Source of the DNA: RYN-230 sp963760405
GTDB lineage: Bacteria; Actinomycetota; Actinomycetes; Streptosporangiales; Streptosporangiaceae
Length of the DNA stretch: 64,000 bases
Assembly (NCBI GenBank): GCA_963760405.1
Contig: CAVXCV010000004.1
Coordinates: 372,001-436,000, forward strand
Direction: 5' to 3'
In this document: positions 34,013-42,395 of the stretch, piece after piece
Numbering within the stretch: the first letter of the stretch is position 1
How the letters are laid out: each line of letters starts with the position of its first letter
Notes under the pieces: generated by a model
Told to the model about the DNA's origin: nothing
What the model saw: the letters and a program-made list of their open reading frames with translations, nothing else
Databases searched by the model: none
Program-made: the position numbers and the translations under genes

Positions 34013-34289
34013 CGACAGCGAGCAGGTTGCGCTGCCCAGCCGGGGCTACCGCAAGGTACGCGAGGGTTACGTGGTCAGCGACAAGATGGACAAGACCGTT
34101 GTGGTCATTGTCGAGGACCGGGTGAAGCACCCCAAGTACGGCAAGGTCATCCGGCGCACCAAGAAGTACACGGCGCACGACGGCGAGAACGCCTGCGGCG
34201 TCGGCGACCGGGTGCGGCTGATGGAGACCCGGCCGCTCTCCGCGACGAAGCGCTGGCGCGTCGCGGAGATCCTGGAGAAGGCCAAGTAA
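34005..34289 (+). CDS. rpsQ: 30S ribosomal protein S17
   Basis: A 94-residue S17. The GTG start (MSDDSEQVALPSRGYRK) overlaps rpmC and follows GGAGG-like GCGGAAG. The OB fold shows GYVVSDKMDKTVVVIVEDRVKH and ENACGVGDRVRLMETRPLSATKR. A G/C hairpin (CGCGGGG/CCCCGCG at 34298-34317) lies between it and rplN. Confidence 0.97.
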   Translation: MSDDSEQVALPSRGYRKVREGYVVSDKMDKTVVVIVEDRVKHPKYGKVIRRTKKYTAHDGENACGVGDRVRLMETRPLSATKRWRVAEILEKAK

Positions 34290-34347
34290 CGACCACCCGC
34301 GGGGCGCGGGCCCCGCGAAACCCCGGCGTCAGGAAGCAGGAGTTGAC

Positions 34348-34716
34348 GTGATCCAGCAGGAGTCGCGGCTTAAGGTCGCCGACAACACCGGTGCCAAGGA
34401 GATCTTGTGTATCCGCGTGCTCGGCGGCTCTGGCCGGCGATACGCGGGCATCGGCGATGTCATCGTGGCAACAGTGAAGGATGCCCTGCCCGGTGCCGGG
34501 GTGAAGAAGGGCGATGTGGTCAAGGCGGTCGTGGTGCGCACCCGCAAGGAGCGGCGCCGTGGCGACGGTTCCTACATCCGCTTCGACGAGAACGCCGCGG
34601 TCCTGATCAGGGACGGCGGCGACCCTCGCGGCACCCGGATCTTCGGCCCGGTCGGCCGTGAGCTGCGGGAGAAGCGGTTCATGCGGATCATCTCGCTCGC
34701 GCCGGAGGTGTTGTGA
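34348..34716 (+). CDS. rplN: 50S ribosomal protein L14
   Basis: A 122-residue L14. GTG start (MIQQESRLKVADNTGAKE) with GCAGGAG upstream. Family marks include GVKKGDVVKAVVVRTRKE and GTRIFGPVGRELREKRFM. The TGA shares one base with the rplX ATG. Traditionally the first gene of the spc operon; no convincing separate promoter is visible in the 58-base gap before it. Confidence 0.98.
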   Translation: MIQQESRLKVADNTGAKEILCIRVLGGSGRRYAGIGDVIVATVKDALPGAGVKKGDVVKAVVVRTRKERRRGDGSYIRFDENAAVLIRDGGDPRGTRIFGPVGRELREKRFMRIISLAPEVL

Positions 34717-35090
34717 TGCCGAGGAAGGCTGCGATGGCGAAGAAGGCAGCGGGGGGCAATCCGCCGCGTATGAAGATCAAGAAGGGCGATCACGTGGTGG
34801 TGGTGGCCGGCCGCGACCGCGGCCTGGAGGGCACCGTGATCCTGGCCGACCCCGGGCGGCAGCGCGTGCTGGTGCAGGGGGTCAACATGGTCCGCAAGAA
34901 CAAGAAAGTGGACTACCAGGGCCGTCAGGGTGCCAAGCAAGGCGGCATCATGACCACCGAGGCGCCCATCCACGTGAGCAACGTGCAGCTGATCGATCCG
35001 GACAGCAAGAAGCCGGCCCGGGCTGGCTACCGGTTCGACGAGGACGGCACCAAGATCCGGATCTCCCGGGCGGGCGGTAAGGACTTCTGA
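34716..35090 (+). CDS. rplX: 50S ribosomal protein L24
   Basis: A 124-residue L24, early assembly protein. I use the ATG at 34716 because GGAGGTG lies five bases upstream; a second ATG at 34734 (MAKKAAGG) is possible. The KOW motif is in MKIKKGDHVVVVAGRDRGLEG. GVNMVRKNKK and HVSNVQLIDP are conserved. The N-terminal extension before the KOW motif is about 20 residues longer than in E. coli. Confidence 0.96.
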   Translation: MPRKAAMAKKAAGGNPPRMKIKKGDHVVVVAGRDRGLEGTVILADPGRQRVLVQGVNMVRKNKKVDYQGRQGAKQGGIMTTEAPIHVSNVQLIDPDSKKPARAGYRFDEDGTKIRISRAGGKDF

Positions 35091-35674
35091 TGACTACCAC
35101 AACGCAGGCGCCCGCCGCGCAGGAGCGCGTCGTGCCCCGCCTCAAGGAGCGCTACCAGCGCGAGATCGCGCCCGCTCTCCGTGAGGAATTCAGCTACGCC
35201 AACGTGATGCAGATCCCGTCGCTGACCAAGATCGTGGTCAACATGGGCGTGGGCGAGGCGGCCCGGGACGCGAAGCTCATCGAGGGTGCGGTCAGGGACC
35301 TCACCGCGATCACCGGGCAGCGGCCCGCGGTGGCCCGGGCCCGGAAGTCGATCGCCCAGTTCAAGCTGCGCGAGGGCATGCCGATCGGGGCGCACGTCAC
35401 GCTGCGCGGCGACCGGATGTGGGAGTTCTGCGACCGGCTGCTCGCGATCGCCCTGCCCCGGATCCGCGACTTCCGCGGCCTGTCCGACCGGCAGTTCGAC
35501 GGCCGCGGGAACTACACGTTCGGCCTCAACGAGCAGCTGATGTTCCACGAGATCAATCCCGATCAGGTGGACCGGCAGCGCGGCATGGACGTGACCGTCG
35601 TGACGACCGCGACTACCGACGATGAGGGCCGTTCGCTGCTGCGGCGGCTCGGATTCCCGTTCAAGGAGAGCTGA
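35090..35674 (+). CDS. rplE: 50S ribosomal protein L5
   Basis: A 194-residue L5 that binds 5S rRNA. Signature segments: NVMQIPSLTKIVVNMGVGEA and FRGLSDRQFDGRGNYTFGL. The ATG overlaps the rplX stop by one base. A short Thr/Ala-rich N-terminus precedes the conserved core. rpsZ starts four bases after the stop. Confidence 0.97.
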   Translation: MTTTTQAPAAQERVVPRLKERYQREIAPALREEFSYANVMQIPSLTKIVVNMGVGEAARDAKLIEGAVRDLTAITGQRPAVARARKSIAQFKLREGMPIGAHVTLRGDRMWEFCDRLLAIALPRIRDFRGLSDRQFDGRGNYTFGLNEQLMFHEINPDQVDRQRGMDVTVVTTATTDDEGRSLLRRLGFPFKES

Positions 35675-35677
35675 GGA

Positions 35678-35863
35678 GTGGCGAAGAAGGCGCTAGTCGT
35701 CAAGGCGAAGCGGACGCCCAAGTTCCAGGTGCGCGGCTATACCAGGTGCTCGCGCTGCGGGCGGCCGCGGGCCGTGTACCGCAGGTTCGGCCTGTGCCGG
35801 ATCTGCTTCCGCTCGATGGCTCACCGCGGTGAGCTGCCAGGCATTACGAAGTCCAGCTGGTAG
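35678..35863 (+). CDS. rpsZ: 30S ribosomal protein S14, zinc-binding type Z
   Basis: A 61-residue S14 of the zinc-containing (C+) type. The four cysteines are visible as CSRCGRPR and CRICF within about residues 24-43. ATG-like GTG start behind GAGGA. In zinc-starved actinobacteria a zinc-free paralogue can replace this protein; no paralogue is in the window. Confidence 0.97.
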   Translation: MAKKALVVKAKRTPKFQVRGYTRCSRCGRPRAVYRRFGLCRICFRSMAHRGELPGITKSSW

Positions 35864-35967
35864 GGCAAAGCCCGCTAGTTCGTTCAGACCGACCTGGGCG
35901 CGACCCGCGCCCACCGACCACGCCGAAGGTCCCCCAGGGAAACCCCGGCGAGGAGGGCCACCAGGCC

Positions 35968-36366
35968 ATGACGATGACCGACCCGATCGCAGACATGCTG
36001 ACCCGTCTGCGCAATGCCAATTCGGCGTACCACGACACCGTGGGCATGCCCAGTTCCACGATCAAGGTCCGGATCGCGGAGATTCTCCAGCAGGAGGGTT
36101 ACATCGCGGGCTGGAACGTGGAGGACGCCGAGGTAGGCAAGAGCCTCGTGGTCTCGCTCAAGTACGGGCCGACCCGGGAGCGGTCCATCGCGGGCATCAA
36201 GCGGGTGTCCAAGCCCGGCCTGCGGGTGTACGCGAAAAAGGACAACCTGCCCCGGGTGCTCGGCGGCCTGGGCATCGCCATCATCTCCACCTCGGCCGGC
36301 CTGATGACCGACAAGCAGGCGAACAAGCGTGGCGTGGGCGGGGAAGTCCTCGCCTACGTCTGGTGA
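35968..36366 (+). CDS. rpsH: 30S ribosomal protein S8
   Basis: A 132-residue S8, binder of the central domain of 16S rRNA. MTMTDPIADMLTRLRNAN start; C-terminal ISTSAGLMTDKQANKRGVGGE is the family mark. GAGGAGG lies upstream of ATG. In E. coli S8 represses the spc operon by binding near rplE; a 104-base gap before rpsH is the longest in this part and could hold a control site, but no mimic was identified. Confidence 0.98.
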   Translation: MTMTDPIADMLTRLRNANSAYHDTVGMPSSTIKVRIAEILQQEGYIAGWNVEDAEVGKSLVVSLKYGPTRERSIAGIKRVSKPGLRVYAKKDNLPRVLGGLGIAIISTSAGLMTDKQANKRGVGGEVLAYVW

Positions 36367-36376
36367 GGAGGCGGCG

Positions 36377-36913
36377 ATGTCACGAATTGGACGGCTGCCG
36401 GTAGAGATTCCCAGCGGCGTGGACGTCACCATCGACGGGCGCGCTGTCAGTGTCAAGGGCCCCAAGGGCAACCTGGCGCTGGAACTCACCGCGCCCATCG
36501 AGATTTCCCGCTCCGACGGGACGCTGACCGTCACCCGGCCCAACGACGAGGGCAAGGTGCGGGCGCTGCACGGGCTGTCCCGGACCCTGGTGGCGAACAT
36601 GGTCACCGGGGTCACCCAGGGCTACAGCAAGACGCTGGAGATCGTCGGGGTGGGCTACCGGGTGCAGGCCCGTGGCTCGAACCTGGAGTTCTCGCTGGGC
36701 TTCAGCCACCCGGTGATGGTCACCCCGCCGGAGGGCATCACGTTCCGGGTCGAGACCCCCACCCGGCTGGTGGTCGAGGGCATCGACAAGCAACTGGTCG
36801 GTGAGGTCGCGGCCAACATTCGCAAGCTGCGCAAGCCCGACCCGTACAAGGGCAAGGGCATCCGGTACCAGGGTGAGCAGATCCGCCGCAAGGTCGGGAA
36901 GGCTGGGAAGTAG
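36377..36913 (+). CDS. rplF: 50S ribosomal protein L6
   Basis: A 178-residue L6. MSRIGRLPVEIPSGVDV start behind GTGAGGAGG; an upstream in-frame start inside rpsH is rejected. Conserved VTQGYSKTLEIVGVGYR and the C-terminal RKPDPYKGKGIRY. Followed after three bases by rplR. Confidence 0.98.
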   Translation: MSRIGRLPVEIPSGVDVTIDGRAVSVKGPKGNLALELTAPIEISRSDGTLTVTRPNDEGKVRALHGLSRTLVANMVTGVTQGYSKTLEIVGVGYRVQARGSNLEFSLGFSHPVMVTPPEGITFRVETPTRLVVEGIDKQLVGEVAANIRKLRKPDPYKGKGIRYQGEQIRRKVGKAGK

Positions 36914-36916
36914 CAG

Positions 36917-37291
36917 ATGGCTGTCACGAAGACCAGGGCCCGTGGCCGGACCGCCGCGCGTACGCGGCGGCACACCCGGGTGCGCAAGAAGGTCATGGGC
37001 AGTGCGGCGCGGCCCCGGCTGATCGTCAACCGGTCCGCCCGGCACACGTTCGTCCAGCTGGTGGACGACGCCGCGGGCCGGACACTCGCGTCCGCATCTA
37101 CCCTGGATGGGGCGCTCCGGGAGGCCAGCGGGGACAAGACGGCCAAGGCACGCCAGGTTGGCGCGCTGCTCGCCGAGCGGGCACTCGCCGCGGGAGTCAC
37201 CGCGGCGGTCTTCGACCGGGGCGGCTGGGCCTACCACGGCCGGATCGCCGCCCTCGCCGACGCCGTGCGCGAAGGCGGGCTGGCCCTCTGA
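36917..37291 (+). CDS. rplR: 50S ribosomal protein L18
   Basis: A 124-residue L18 that binds 5S rRNA. Basic N-terminus with RTRRHTRVRKKVMG, then RLIVNRSARHTFVQLVDD and the C-terminal VFDRGGWAYHGRIAALADAVR-type motif (FDRGG-Y-HGR). ATG start three bases after rplF. Length normal. Confidence 0.98.
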   Translation: MAVTKTRARGRTAARTRRHTRVRKKVMGSAARPRLIVNRSARHTFVQLVDDAAGRTLASASTLDGALREASGDKTAKARQVGALLAERALAAGVTAAVFDRGGWAYHGRIAALADAVREGGLAL

Positions 37292-37346
37292 TGGCCGGGC
37301 TGGGTACGCGCTTTGCAGTTGAGACTGATGAGAGAAGGAAAATCTG

Positions 37347-37970
37347 ATGGCAGGAGCTCCGCGGCGTGGTGGCGGCGGCGAACGGCGTGACCGCCGTGAC
37401 GACCGCCGCGGCGGTGCCGCCGACAAGGGCACCGCGTACCTGGAGCGGGTCGTCACCATCAACCGGGTGGCCAAGGTGGTCCAGGGCGGCCGCCGGTTCA
37501 GCTTTACCGCCCTGGTCATCGTGGGTGATGGCAACGGGATGGTGGGCGTCGGCTACGGCAAGGCCAAGGAGGTGCCCGCGGCCATCGCCAAGGGCGTCGA
37601 AGCGGCCAAGAAGTCGTTCTTCCGGGTCCCGCGGATCGCGGGCACGATCCCGCACACCGTCCAGGGCGAGGAGTCCGCAGGCGTCGTCCTGCTGAAGCCC
37701 GCCAGCCCCGGCACCGGCGTCATCGCGGGCGGCCCGGTCCGCGCCGTGCTGGAGTGCGCGGGCGTGCACGACGTGCTGTCCCGGTCGCTCGGCTCGTCCA
37801 ACCCGATCAACGTCGTGCACGCGACGGTGGCGGCGCTGAAGAGCCTGAAGCGGCCCGAGGAGATCGCCCGCCGGCGCGGGCTTCCGATCGAGGACGTTGC
37901 CCCGGCGGCCATGCTGCGCGCTCGCGCGGCCGCCGCCGGTGCTGGCGCCGCTAACAGCGGCAATAGCTGA
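37347..37970 (+). CDS. rpsE: 30S ribosomal protein S5
   Basis: A 207-residue S5, fidelity and spectinomycin-site protein. The dsRNA-binding region shows RVAKVVQGGRRFSFTALVIVG and GYGKAKEVPAAIAKG, and the loop residues around the spectinomycin site look wild type. C-terminal SSNPINVVHATVAALKSLK. An Arg/Gly-rich N-terminal extension (RRGGGGERRDRRDD) is typical of actinobacteria. ATG behind AGAAGGA. Confidence 0.98.
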   Translation: MAGAPRRGGGGERRDRRDDRRGGAADKGTAYLERVVTINRVAKVVQGGRRFSFTALVIVGDGNGMVGVGYGKAKEVPAAIAKGVEAAKKSFFRVPRIAGTIPHTVQGEESAGVVLLKPASPGTGVIAGGPVRAVLECAGVHDVLSRSLGSSNPINVVHATVAALKSLKRPEEIARRRGLPIEDVAPAAMLRARAAAAGAGAANSGNS

Positions 37971-37983
37971 GCGGAGCAGGCCG

Positions 37984-38166
37984 ATGGCACAGCTGAAAGT
38001 AACCCAGACCCGGTCGGTGATCGGGGGAACCAAGGTGCAGCGGGCATCGTTGCGCTCACTAGGACTGAAGCGGATCGGGCATTCGGTCGTCAAGGACGAC
38101 CGGCCCGAGTTCCGCGGCATGATCTATACGGTGCGGCACCTCGTCGCCGTCGAAGAGGTCGACTGA
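37984..38166 (+). CDS. rpmD: 50S ribosomal protein L30
   Basis: A 60-residue L30. MAQLKVTQTRSVIGGTKVQ and LRSLGLKRIGHSVVKDD are diagnostic. The ATG at 37984 follows GAGCAGG; an upstream in-frame start would overlap rpsE heavily. rplO starts two bases after the stop. Confidence 0.97.
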   Translation: MAQLKVTQTRSVIGGTKVQRASLRSLGLKRIGHSVVKDDRPEFRGMIYTVRHLVAVEEVD

Positions 38167-38167
38167 C

Positions 38168-38608
38168 ATGCTCAAGATCCACCACCTCCGTCCCGCCCCC
38201 GGGTCGCGCACCGCGAAGACCCGGGTCGGCCGGGGTGAGGCGTCCAAAGGCAAGACGGCCGGCCGCGGCACCAAGGGCACCAAGGCCCGCGGGCAGGTCG
38301 CGGCGGGCTTCGAGGGCGGCCAGATGCCGCTGCAGCGCCGCGTGCCCAAGCTGAAGGGCTTCTCCAACCTCCGCTTCAAGACCACCTACCAGGTGGTCAA
38401 CACCGGCCGGCTGGCCGAGCTGTACCCGCAGGGTGGCGAGGTGACGCCGGAGGACCTGGCCGCCAAGGGCGCGGTGCGCGCTGGTGAGCCGGTCAAGGTA
38501 CTCGGCCAGGGTGACGCCGACGTGGCCTTGCGGGTGACCGCGCACGCGTTCTCCGCCTCGGCCCGGGAAAAGATCACCACTGCCGGGGGAACAGTAACGC
38601 AACTGTGA
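38168..38608 (+). CDS. rplO: 50S ribosomal protein L15
   Basis: A 146-residue L15. MLKIHHLRPAPGSRTAKTR, then GRGTKGTKARGQ, GFEGGQMPLQRR and a C-terminal HAFSASAREKITTAGG. The 191-base gap that follows contains a 9-bp inverted repeat, GCGCTATTC (38625-38633) and GAATAGCGC (38673-38681), and a TACACT -10-like hexamer at 38714, so secY may have its own promoter. Confidence 0.98.
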   Translation: MLKIHHLRPAPGSRTAKTRVGRGEASKGKTAGRGTKGTKARGQVAAGFEGGQMPLQRRVPKLKGFSNLRFKTTYQVVNTGRLAELYPQGGEVTPEDLAAKGAVRAGEPVKVLGQGDADVALRVTAHAFSASAREKITTAGGTVTQL

Positions 38609-38799
38609 TGGGCTGTTACAGTGAGCGCTATTCGCGTGCAGGTCAGGACCGTGCCGGCCGGGCATGTCCGGTGAATAGCGCGAACTTTAGGTCAGGCACA
38701 GTGCAACGAGCGCGTTACACTGCGGCGCACCGGCCGTCGTGGCCATCCCTGGGGAAGGCGCGGCACCATCCCGTTGACCGATCTAGTTGAGGACGGCGC

Positions 38800-40110
38800 A
38801 TGCTGACCGCGTTCTTCCGCGCATTCCGAACGCCTGACCTGCGCAGGAAGCTGCTGTTCACGCTGGGTGTGCTGGCCGTGTTCCGGCTCGGTGCGGCGAT
38901 TCCCACGCCTGGCATCTCCGAGAAGGCCGTCACCACCTGCATCGGGCTGGAGAGCACCAGCTCCCAGGCCAGCGTCTACCAGCTGGTCAACTTGTTCAGC
39001 GGTGGTGCACTGCTGAAGCTTTCCGTGTTCGCGCTCGGCATCATGCCGTACATCACGGCGAGCATCATCCTGCAGCTGCTCGCCGTGGTCATCCCGCGGC
39101 TGGAAACACTGCGCAAGGAAGGCCAGGCCGGCCAGGCCAAGATCACCCAGTACACCCGGTACCTCACCGTGGGCCTGGCCATCCTGCAGTCCACCGGCAT
39201 CGTAGCGCTGGCCCGGGCGGGCAACCTGGGCACCGCGAGCTGCCCCTCGCTGATCAAGAACGACTCGATCTTCACCATCACCACCATGGTGATCTGCATG
39301 ACGGCCGGCACCGCCGTGATCATGTGGCTCGGTGAGCTCATCACCGACCGCGGCGTAGGCAACGGCATGTCGGTACTGATCTTCACCACCGTCATCTCCG
39401 TGTTCCCCGGCTACATCTGGACCATCTACAAGTCCCGGGGCGCAGTCACCACGCTGGTCGTCATCGTCGTCGGGGTGGCCATCGTCGGGTTCGTGGTGTT
39501 CATGGAACAGGCCCAGCGGCGGATCCCGGTCCAGTACGCCAAGCGCATGGTGGGCCGCAAGATGTACGGCGGGACCTCGACCTACATCCCGCTCAAGGTG
39601 AATCAGGCGGGCGTCATCCCGGTCATCTTCGCCTCGTCGCTGCTGTACATCCCGGAACTGGCGGCGTCGCTGTTCGGCAACAAGACCAAGCCCTCGTCGT
39701 GGGTGACGTTCATCAACTCCAATCTCTCCCTCGGCGACTCCCCGCTGTACATGGGATTGTTCTTCGTGCTGATCGTGTTCTTCACGTACTTCTATGTGTC
39801 GATCACGTTCAACCCGGTCGAGGTCGCGGACAACATGAAGAAGTACGGCGGGTTCATCCCCGGTATCCGTCCCGGGCGCCCGACGGCCCAGTACCTGAAC
39901 TACGTGCTCACCCGGCTGACCGCTCCCGGCGCGCTCTACCTGGGCCTGATTGCCCTTATCCCCATGGTGGCCCTGGCCCTGGTCGGAGTCAGCAGTCAGT
40001 TCCCGTTCGGCGGGACCAGCATCCTGATCGCGGTGGGGGTGGGACTGGATACAGTGAAGCAGATCGAGAGCCAGTTGCAGCAGCGCAACTATGAGGGCTT
40101 CCTGCGATAG
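38800..40110 (+). CDS. secY: preprotein translocase subunit SecY
   Basis: Channel-forming subunit of the Sec translocon; 436 residues with ten predicted membrane helices. MLTAFFRAFRTPDLRRKLLFTLG start behind GAGGA. Conserved elements: FRLGAAIPTPG, the plug-helix region with LVNLFSGGALLKLSVFALG, and the cytoplasmic loop GFIPGIRPGRPTAQYL. The stop shares one base with the adk start, so secY and adk are coupled. Confidence 0.98.
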   Translation: MLTAFFRAFRTPDLRRKLLFTLGVLAVFRLGAAIPTPGISEKAVTTCIGLESTSSQASVYQLVNLFSGGALLKLSVFALGIMPYITASIILQLLAVVIPRLETLRKEGQAGQAKITQYTRYLTVGLAILQSTGIVALARAGNLGTASCPSLIKNDSIFTITTMVICMTAGTAVIMWLGELITDRGVGNGMSVLIFTTVISVFPGYIWTIYKSRGAVTTLVVIVVGVAIVGFVVFMEQAQRRIPVQYAKRMVGRKMYGGTSTYIPLKVNQAGVIPVIFASSLLYIPELAASLFGNKTKPSSWVTFINSNLSLGDSPLYMGLFFVLIVFFTYFYVSITFNPVEVADNMKKYGGFIPGIRPGRPTAQYLNYVLTRLTAPGALYLGLIALIPMVALALVGVSSQFPFGGTSILIAVGVGLDTVKQIESQLQQRNYEGFLR

Positions 40111-40763
40111 TGCGCGTCGTCCTCGTGGGCCCCCCCGGCGCGGGCAAGGGGACACAGGCCCAGTTCATAGCGTCGCACCTGTCCATCCCGAAGATCTCGA
40201 CAGGTGATATTTTCCGCACGAACGTCAGCCAGGGCACGGCGCTGGGACGCCGTGCGCAGGCGTTCATGCAGAGCGGCGACCTGGTCCCGGACGAAGTGAC
40301 CATCGCCATGGTCACCGACCGGCTGCAGGAGGACGACTCGCAGTCCGGCTTTCTGCTGGACGGATTCCCGCGGAACGTCCCGCAGGCCGAGACGCTGAAG
40401 AAGATGCTGTCCGCCTGGGACACCCGGCTGGACGTGGTGCTCGAGCTGGTTGTGGACGACGACGAGGTGGTGCGCAGGCTGTCCGGGCGGCGCACCTGCC
40501 GCCGCTGCGGCCGGGTCTGGCACGTGCTGTTCGATCCGCCCGCGCACCGAGAGAGATGCGACGACGACGACAGCGAGTTGTTCCAGCGCGACGACGACCG
40601 CGAGGAGACGATCAGGCATCGGCTCGAGGTCTACCAGGAGCAGACCTCACCGCTGGTCGCCTTCTACGCCGACGAGGGCATCCTGCTCGGCATCGACGCG
40701 ACCGGCCCGGTTGAGGAGATCACCGAGCGCGCGCTCAGCGCGTTGCGCCGGTTCATCCGCTGA
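40110..40763 (+). CDS. adk: adenylate kinase
   Basis: Converts AMP and ATP to two ADP; 217 residues. P-loop GPPGAGKGTQ near the N-terminus, STGDIFR, and FLLDGFPRN. The LID has cysteines in RTCRRCGRVW and RERCDDDD, suggesting a zinc-stabilised lid. GTG start overlaps the secY stop. In most actinobacteria map follows; here a DUF1707 gene comes next. Confidence 0.96.
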   Translation: MRVVLVGPPGAGKGTQAQFIASHLSIPKISTGDIFRTNVSQGTALGRRAQAFMQSGDLVPDEVTIAMVTDRLQEDDSQSGFLLDGFPRNVPQAETLKKMLSAWDTRLDVVLELVVDDDEVVRRLSGRRTCRRCGRVWHVLFDPPAHRERCDDDDSELFQRDDDREETIRHRLEVYQEQTSPLVAFYADEGILLGIDATGPVEEITERALSALRRFIR

Positions 40764-40880
40764 CTACTGGAGTCGCAGTTCCCCGGACGGGTTACCGTTG
40801 AGGGAAAGCGGAGCCGGCGGCGGCCCAGGGGCCTGGCTGGTCAGCAGCGGGACGGCGGTACCTGCCGGAGGAGGATGCGG

Positions 40881-41150
40881 ATGCCGAGCAATCCGAAGAT
40901 CCGAGCCTCTGATTCGGATCGTGACCGGACTGCGGCGCTGCTCCGCGAGCATCATGCGGCGGGCCGGCTCACCGCCGAGGAGTTCCACGAGCGGCTGGAC
41001 CAGGCGTACGCCGCCAAGACCCTGGGCGAGCTGGACGAGCTGCTCTCCGACCTGCCCGCCATCGACCTCTACCAGCTGCCGGACGCCTCGCTCCGCCGTG
41101 GCCCGCCCACTGGCGATGTGCCGCTGCCCTGGTGGCGCCCGTCCCGCTGA
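40881..41150 (+). CDS. DUF1707-family small protein in the usual position of map
   Basis: An 89-residue protein with the DUF1707/SHOCT-like pattern: IRASDSDRDRTAALLREHHAAGRLTAEEFHERLDQAYAAKTLGEL, then LDELLSDLP. The family is abundant in actinobacteria, usually at the N-terminus of membrane or wall-stress proteins, and its function is unknown; no membrane segment follows here. I chose the ATG at 40881 because GGAGGAGG sits six bases upstream; the earlier ATG at 40875 would be too close. It occupies the adk-infA gap normally filled by the methionine aminopeptidase gene. Confidence 0.82.
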   Translation: MPSNPKIRASDSDRDRTAALLREHHAAGRLTAEEFHERLDQAYAAKTLGELDELLSDLPAIDLYQLPDASLRRGPPTGDVPLPWWRPSR

Positions 41151-41178
41151 CCCGGGAATACCCAGGCTGGCTACTTGG

Positions 41179-41208
41179 TTCGCATTGTCAAGCGGAGTCG
41201 CGTAGACT
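41179..41208 (+). promoter_or_regulatory. predicted infA operon promoter
   Basis: TTCGCA and TAGACT are separated by 18 bases. The start near 41215 leaves a leader of about 200 bases before infA. This would give infA-rpmJ-rpsM and onward an independent transcript. Confidence 0.5.
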
Positions 41209-41415
41209 CTGCTCCGGCCTCGTGAGTTGCTTTGTGTTGGCGTGCGCCGTGCTGGCGTCCGCCAAGAGCATCGGAGCGGCTCTATCCCGAGGGCATCCCG
41301 ATCTGGCCAGGACGCGTGAGCGTGGGCTGGGTCTGGGACGGACAGCAAGAGAAACGTCCGCTAGCGCCACGCCACCAGCGAGCGTCAGCGGGCCTGACAG
41401 CGAAGCGCGGAGGAC

Positions 41416-41637
41416 ATGCCCAAAAAGGACGGCGCCATCGAGATCGAGGGCAGGATCGTCGAGTCACTTCCCAATGCCTTCTTCCGGGTGGAGCTAGACA
41501 ACGGGCACAAGGTTCTCGCCCATATCAGCGGGAAGATGCGGATGCACTACATCCGGATCCTGCCCGACGACCGGGTCGTCGTAGAGCTGAGCCCGTACGA
41601 CCTGAGCCGTGGCCGGATCGTTTACCGGTACAAGTAA
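41416..41637 (+). CDS. infA: translation initiation factor IF-1
   Basis: A 73-residue OB-fold protein that occupies the A site during initiation. MPKKDGAIEIEGRIVESLPNAFF and the core HISGKMRMHYIRILPGD-like segment (here ILPDDRVVVELSPYDLSRGRIVYRYK) are nearly invariant. ATG follows GGAGGAC. The 265-base gap before it holds a promoter candidate. Confidence 0.98.
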   Translation: MPKKDGAIEIEGRIVESLPNAFFRVELDNGHKVLAHISGKMRMHYIRILPDDRVVVELSPYDLSRGRIVYRYK

Positions 41638-41685
41638 GCGAACTCGCGGCGCAGGAACCGATCACCGCGCCGTAGGAAGGCCACG

Positions 41686-41799
41686 ATGAAGGTCAAGCCG
41701 AGTGTGAAGAAGATTTGCAGCAAGTGCAGGGTGATCCGGCGGCACGGCCGGGTCATGGTCATCTGCTCTGACCCGCGGCACAAGCAGCGCCAGGGCTGA
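41686..41799 (+). CDS. rpmJ: 50S ribosomal protein L36
   Basis: A 37-residue zinc-type L36: MKVKPSVKKICSKCRVIRRH, then GRVMVICSDPRHKQRQG. The zinc ligands C11, C14, C27 and H32 are all present. ATG follows AGGAAGG. The gene is shorter than most gene-finding cut-offs. It lies in the standard infA-rpmJ-rpsM order. Confidence 0.97.
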   Translation: MKVKPSVKKICSKCRVIRRHGRVMVICSDPRHKQRQG

Positions 41800-41937
41800 T
41801 GGCATAACAAGCGCACCGCAGCCCGCGCCGGTCGACCGGCGCGGGTCCACCCCCGGCGGGAGGCCGGGGCCCGGTCCGGGCAGGCACCGGGGCGCGGCGC
41901 GCACGACCTCCCCGAGCAGAAGGAGAACTGCCCGCCC

Positions 41938-42318
41938 ATGGCACGTCTCGTCGGCGTCGACCTCCCGCGCGATAAGCGCCTGGAGGTCGCACTTACCTAC
42001 ATCTACGGGATCGGGCGCACCCGTGCGCTCGAGACGCTGAGCGCCACGGGCGTCAGCGGCGACACCCGGGTCCACCAGCTCGGTGACGATGAACTGGTCC
42101 GTCTCCGTGACTGGATCGAGGCCACCTACAAGGTTGAAGGCGACCTGCGCCGCGAGGTGCAGGCGGACATCCGCCGCAAGATCGAGATTGGCTGTTACCA
42201 GGGCATCCGGCACCGCCGGGGGCTGCCGGTGCACGGCCAGCGCACGCAGACCAACGCCCGGACCCGCAAGGGCCGGAAGAAGACCGTGGCCGGCAAGAAG
42301 AAGGCCGGGAAGAAGTAG
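41938..42318 (+). CDS. rpsM: 30S ribosomal protein S13
   Basis: A 126-residue S13 in the subunit head. MARLVGVDLPRDKRLEVALTYI and GIRHRRGLPVHGQRTQTNART are diagnostic, with a Lys-rich C-terminal tail. ATG behind AGAAGGAGAA. A G/C-rich 138-base gap after rpmJ precedes it. In E. coli the alpha operon leader lies here; no S4-binding pseudoknot could be confirmed by eye. Confidence 0.98.
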   Translation: MARLVGVDLPRDKRLEVALTYIYGIGRTRALETLSATGVSGDTRVHQLGDDELVRLRDWIEATYKVEGDLRREVQADIRRKIEIGCYQGIRHRRGLPVHGQRTQTNARTRKGRKKTVAGKKKAGKK

Positions 42319-42395
42319 TCCGCGCCCCAGGGCAGCACCTGGCGTTCCGTTAGCCACCCGCGCGCGGATCGACGACCTCACCGAATAGGAAGCAG

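Noticed and set aside
36098..36366. Upstream start that fuses rplF to the end of rpsH
   Set aside because: L6 homologues begin at MSRIGRLP, which has a strong ribosome site; the extension is out of family.
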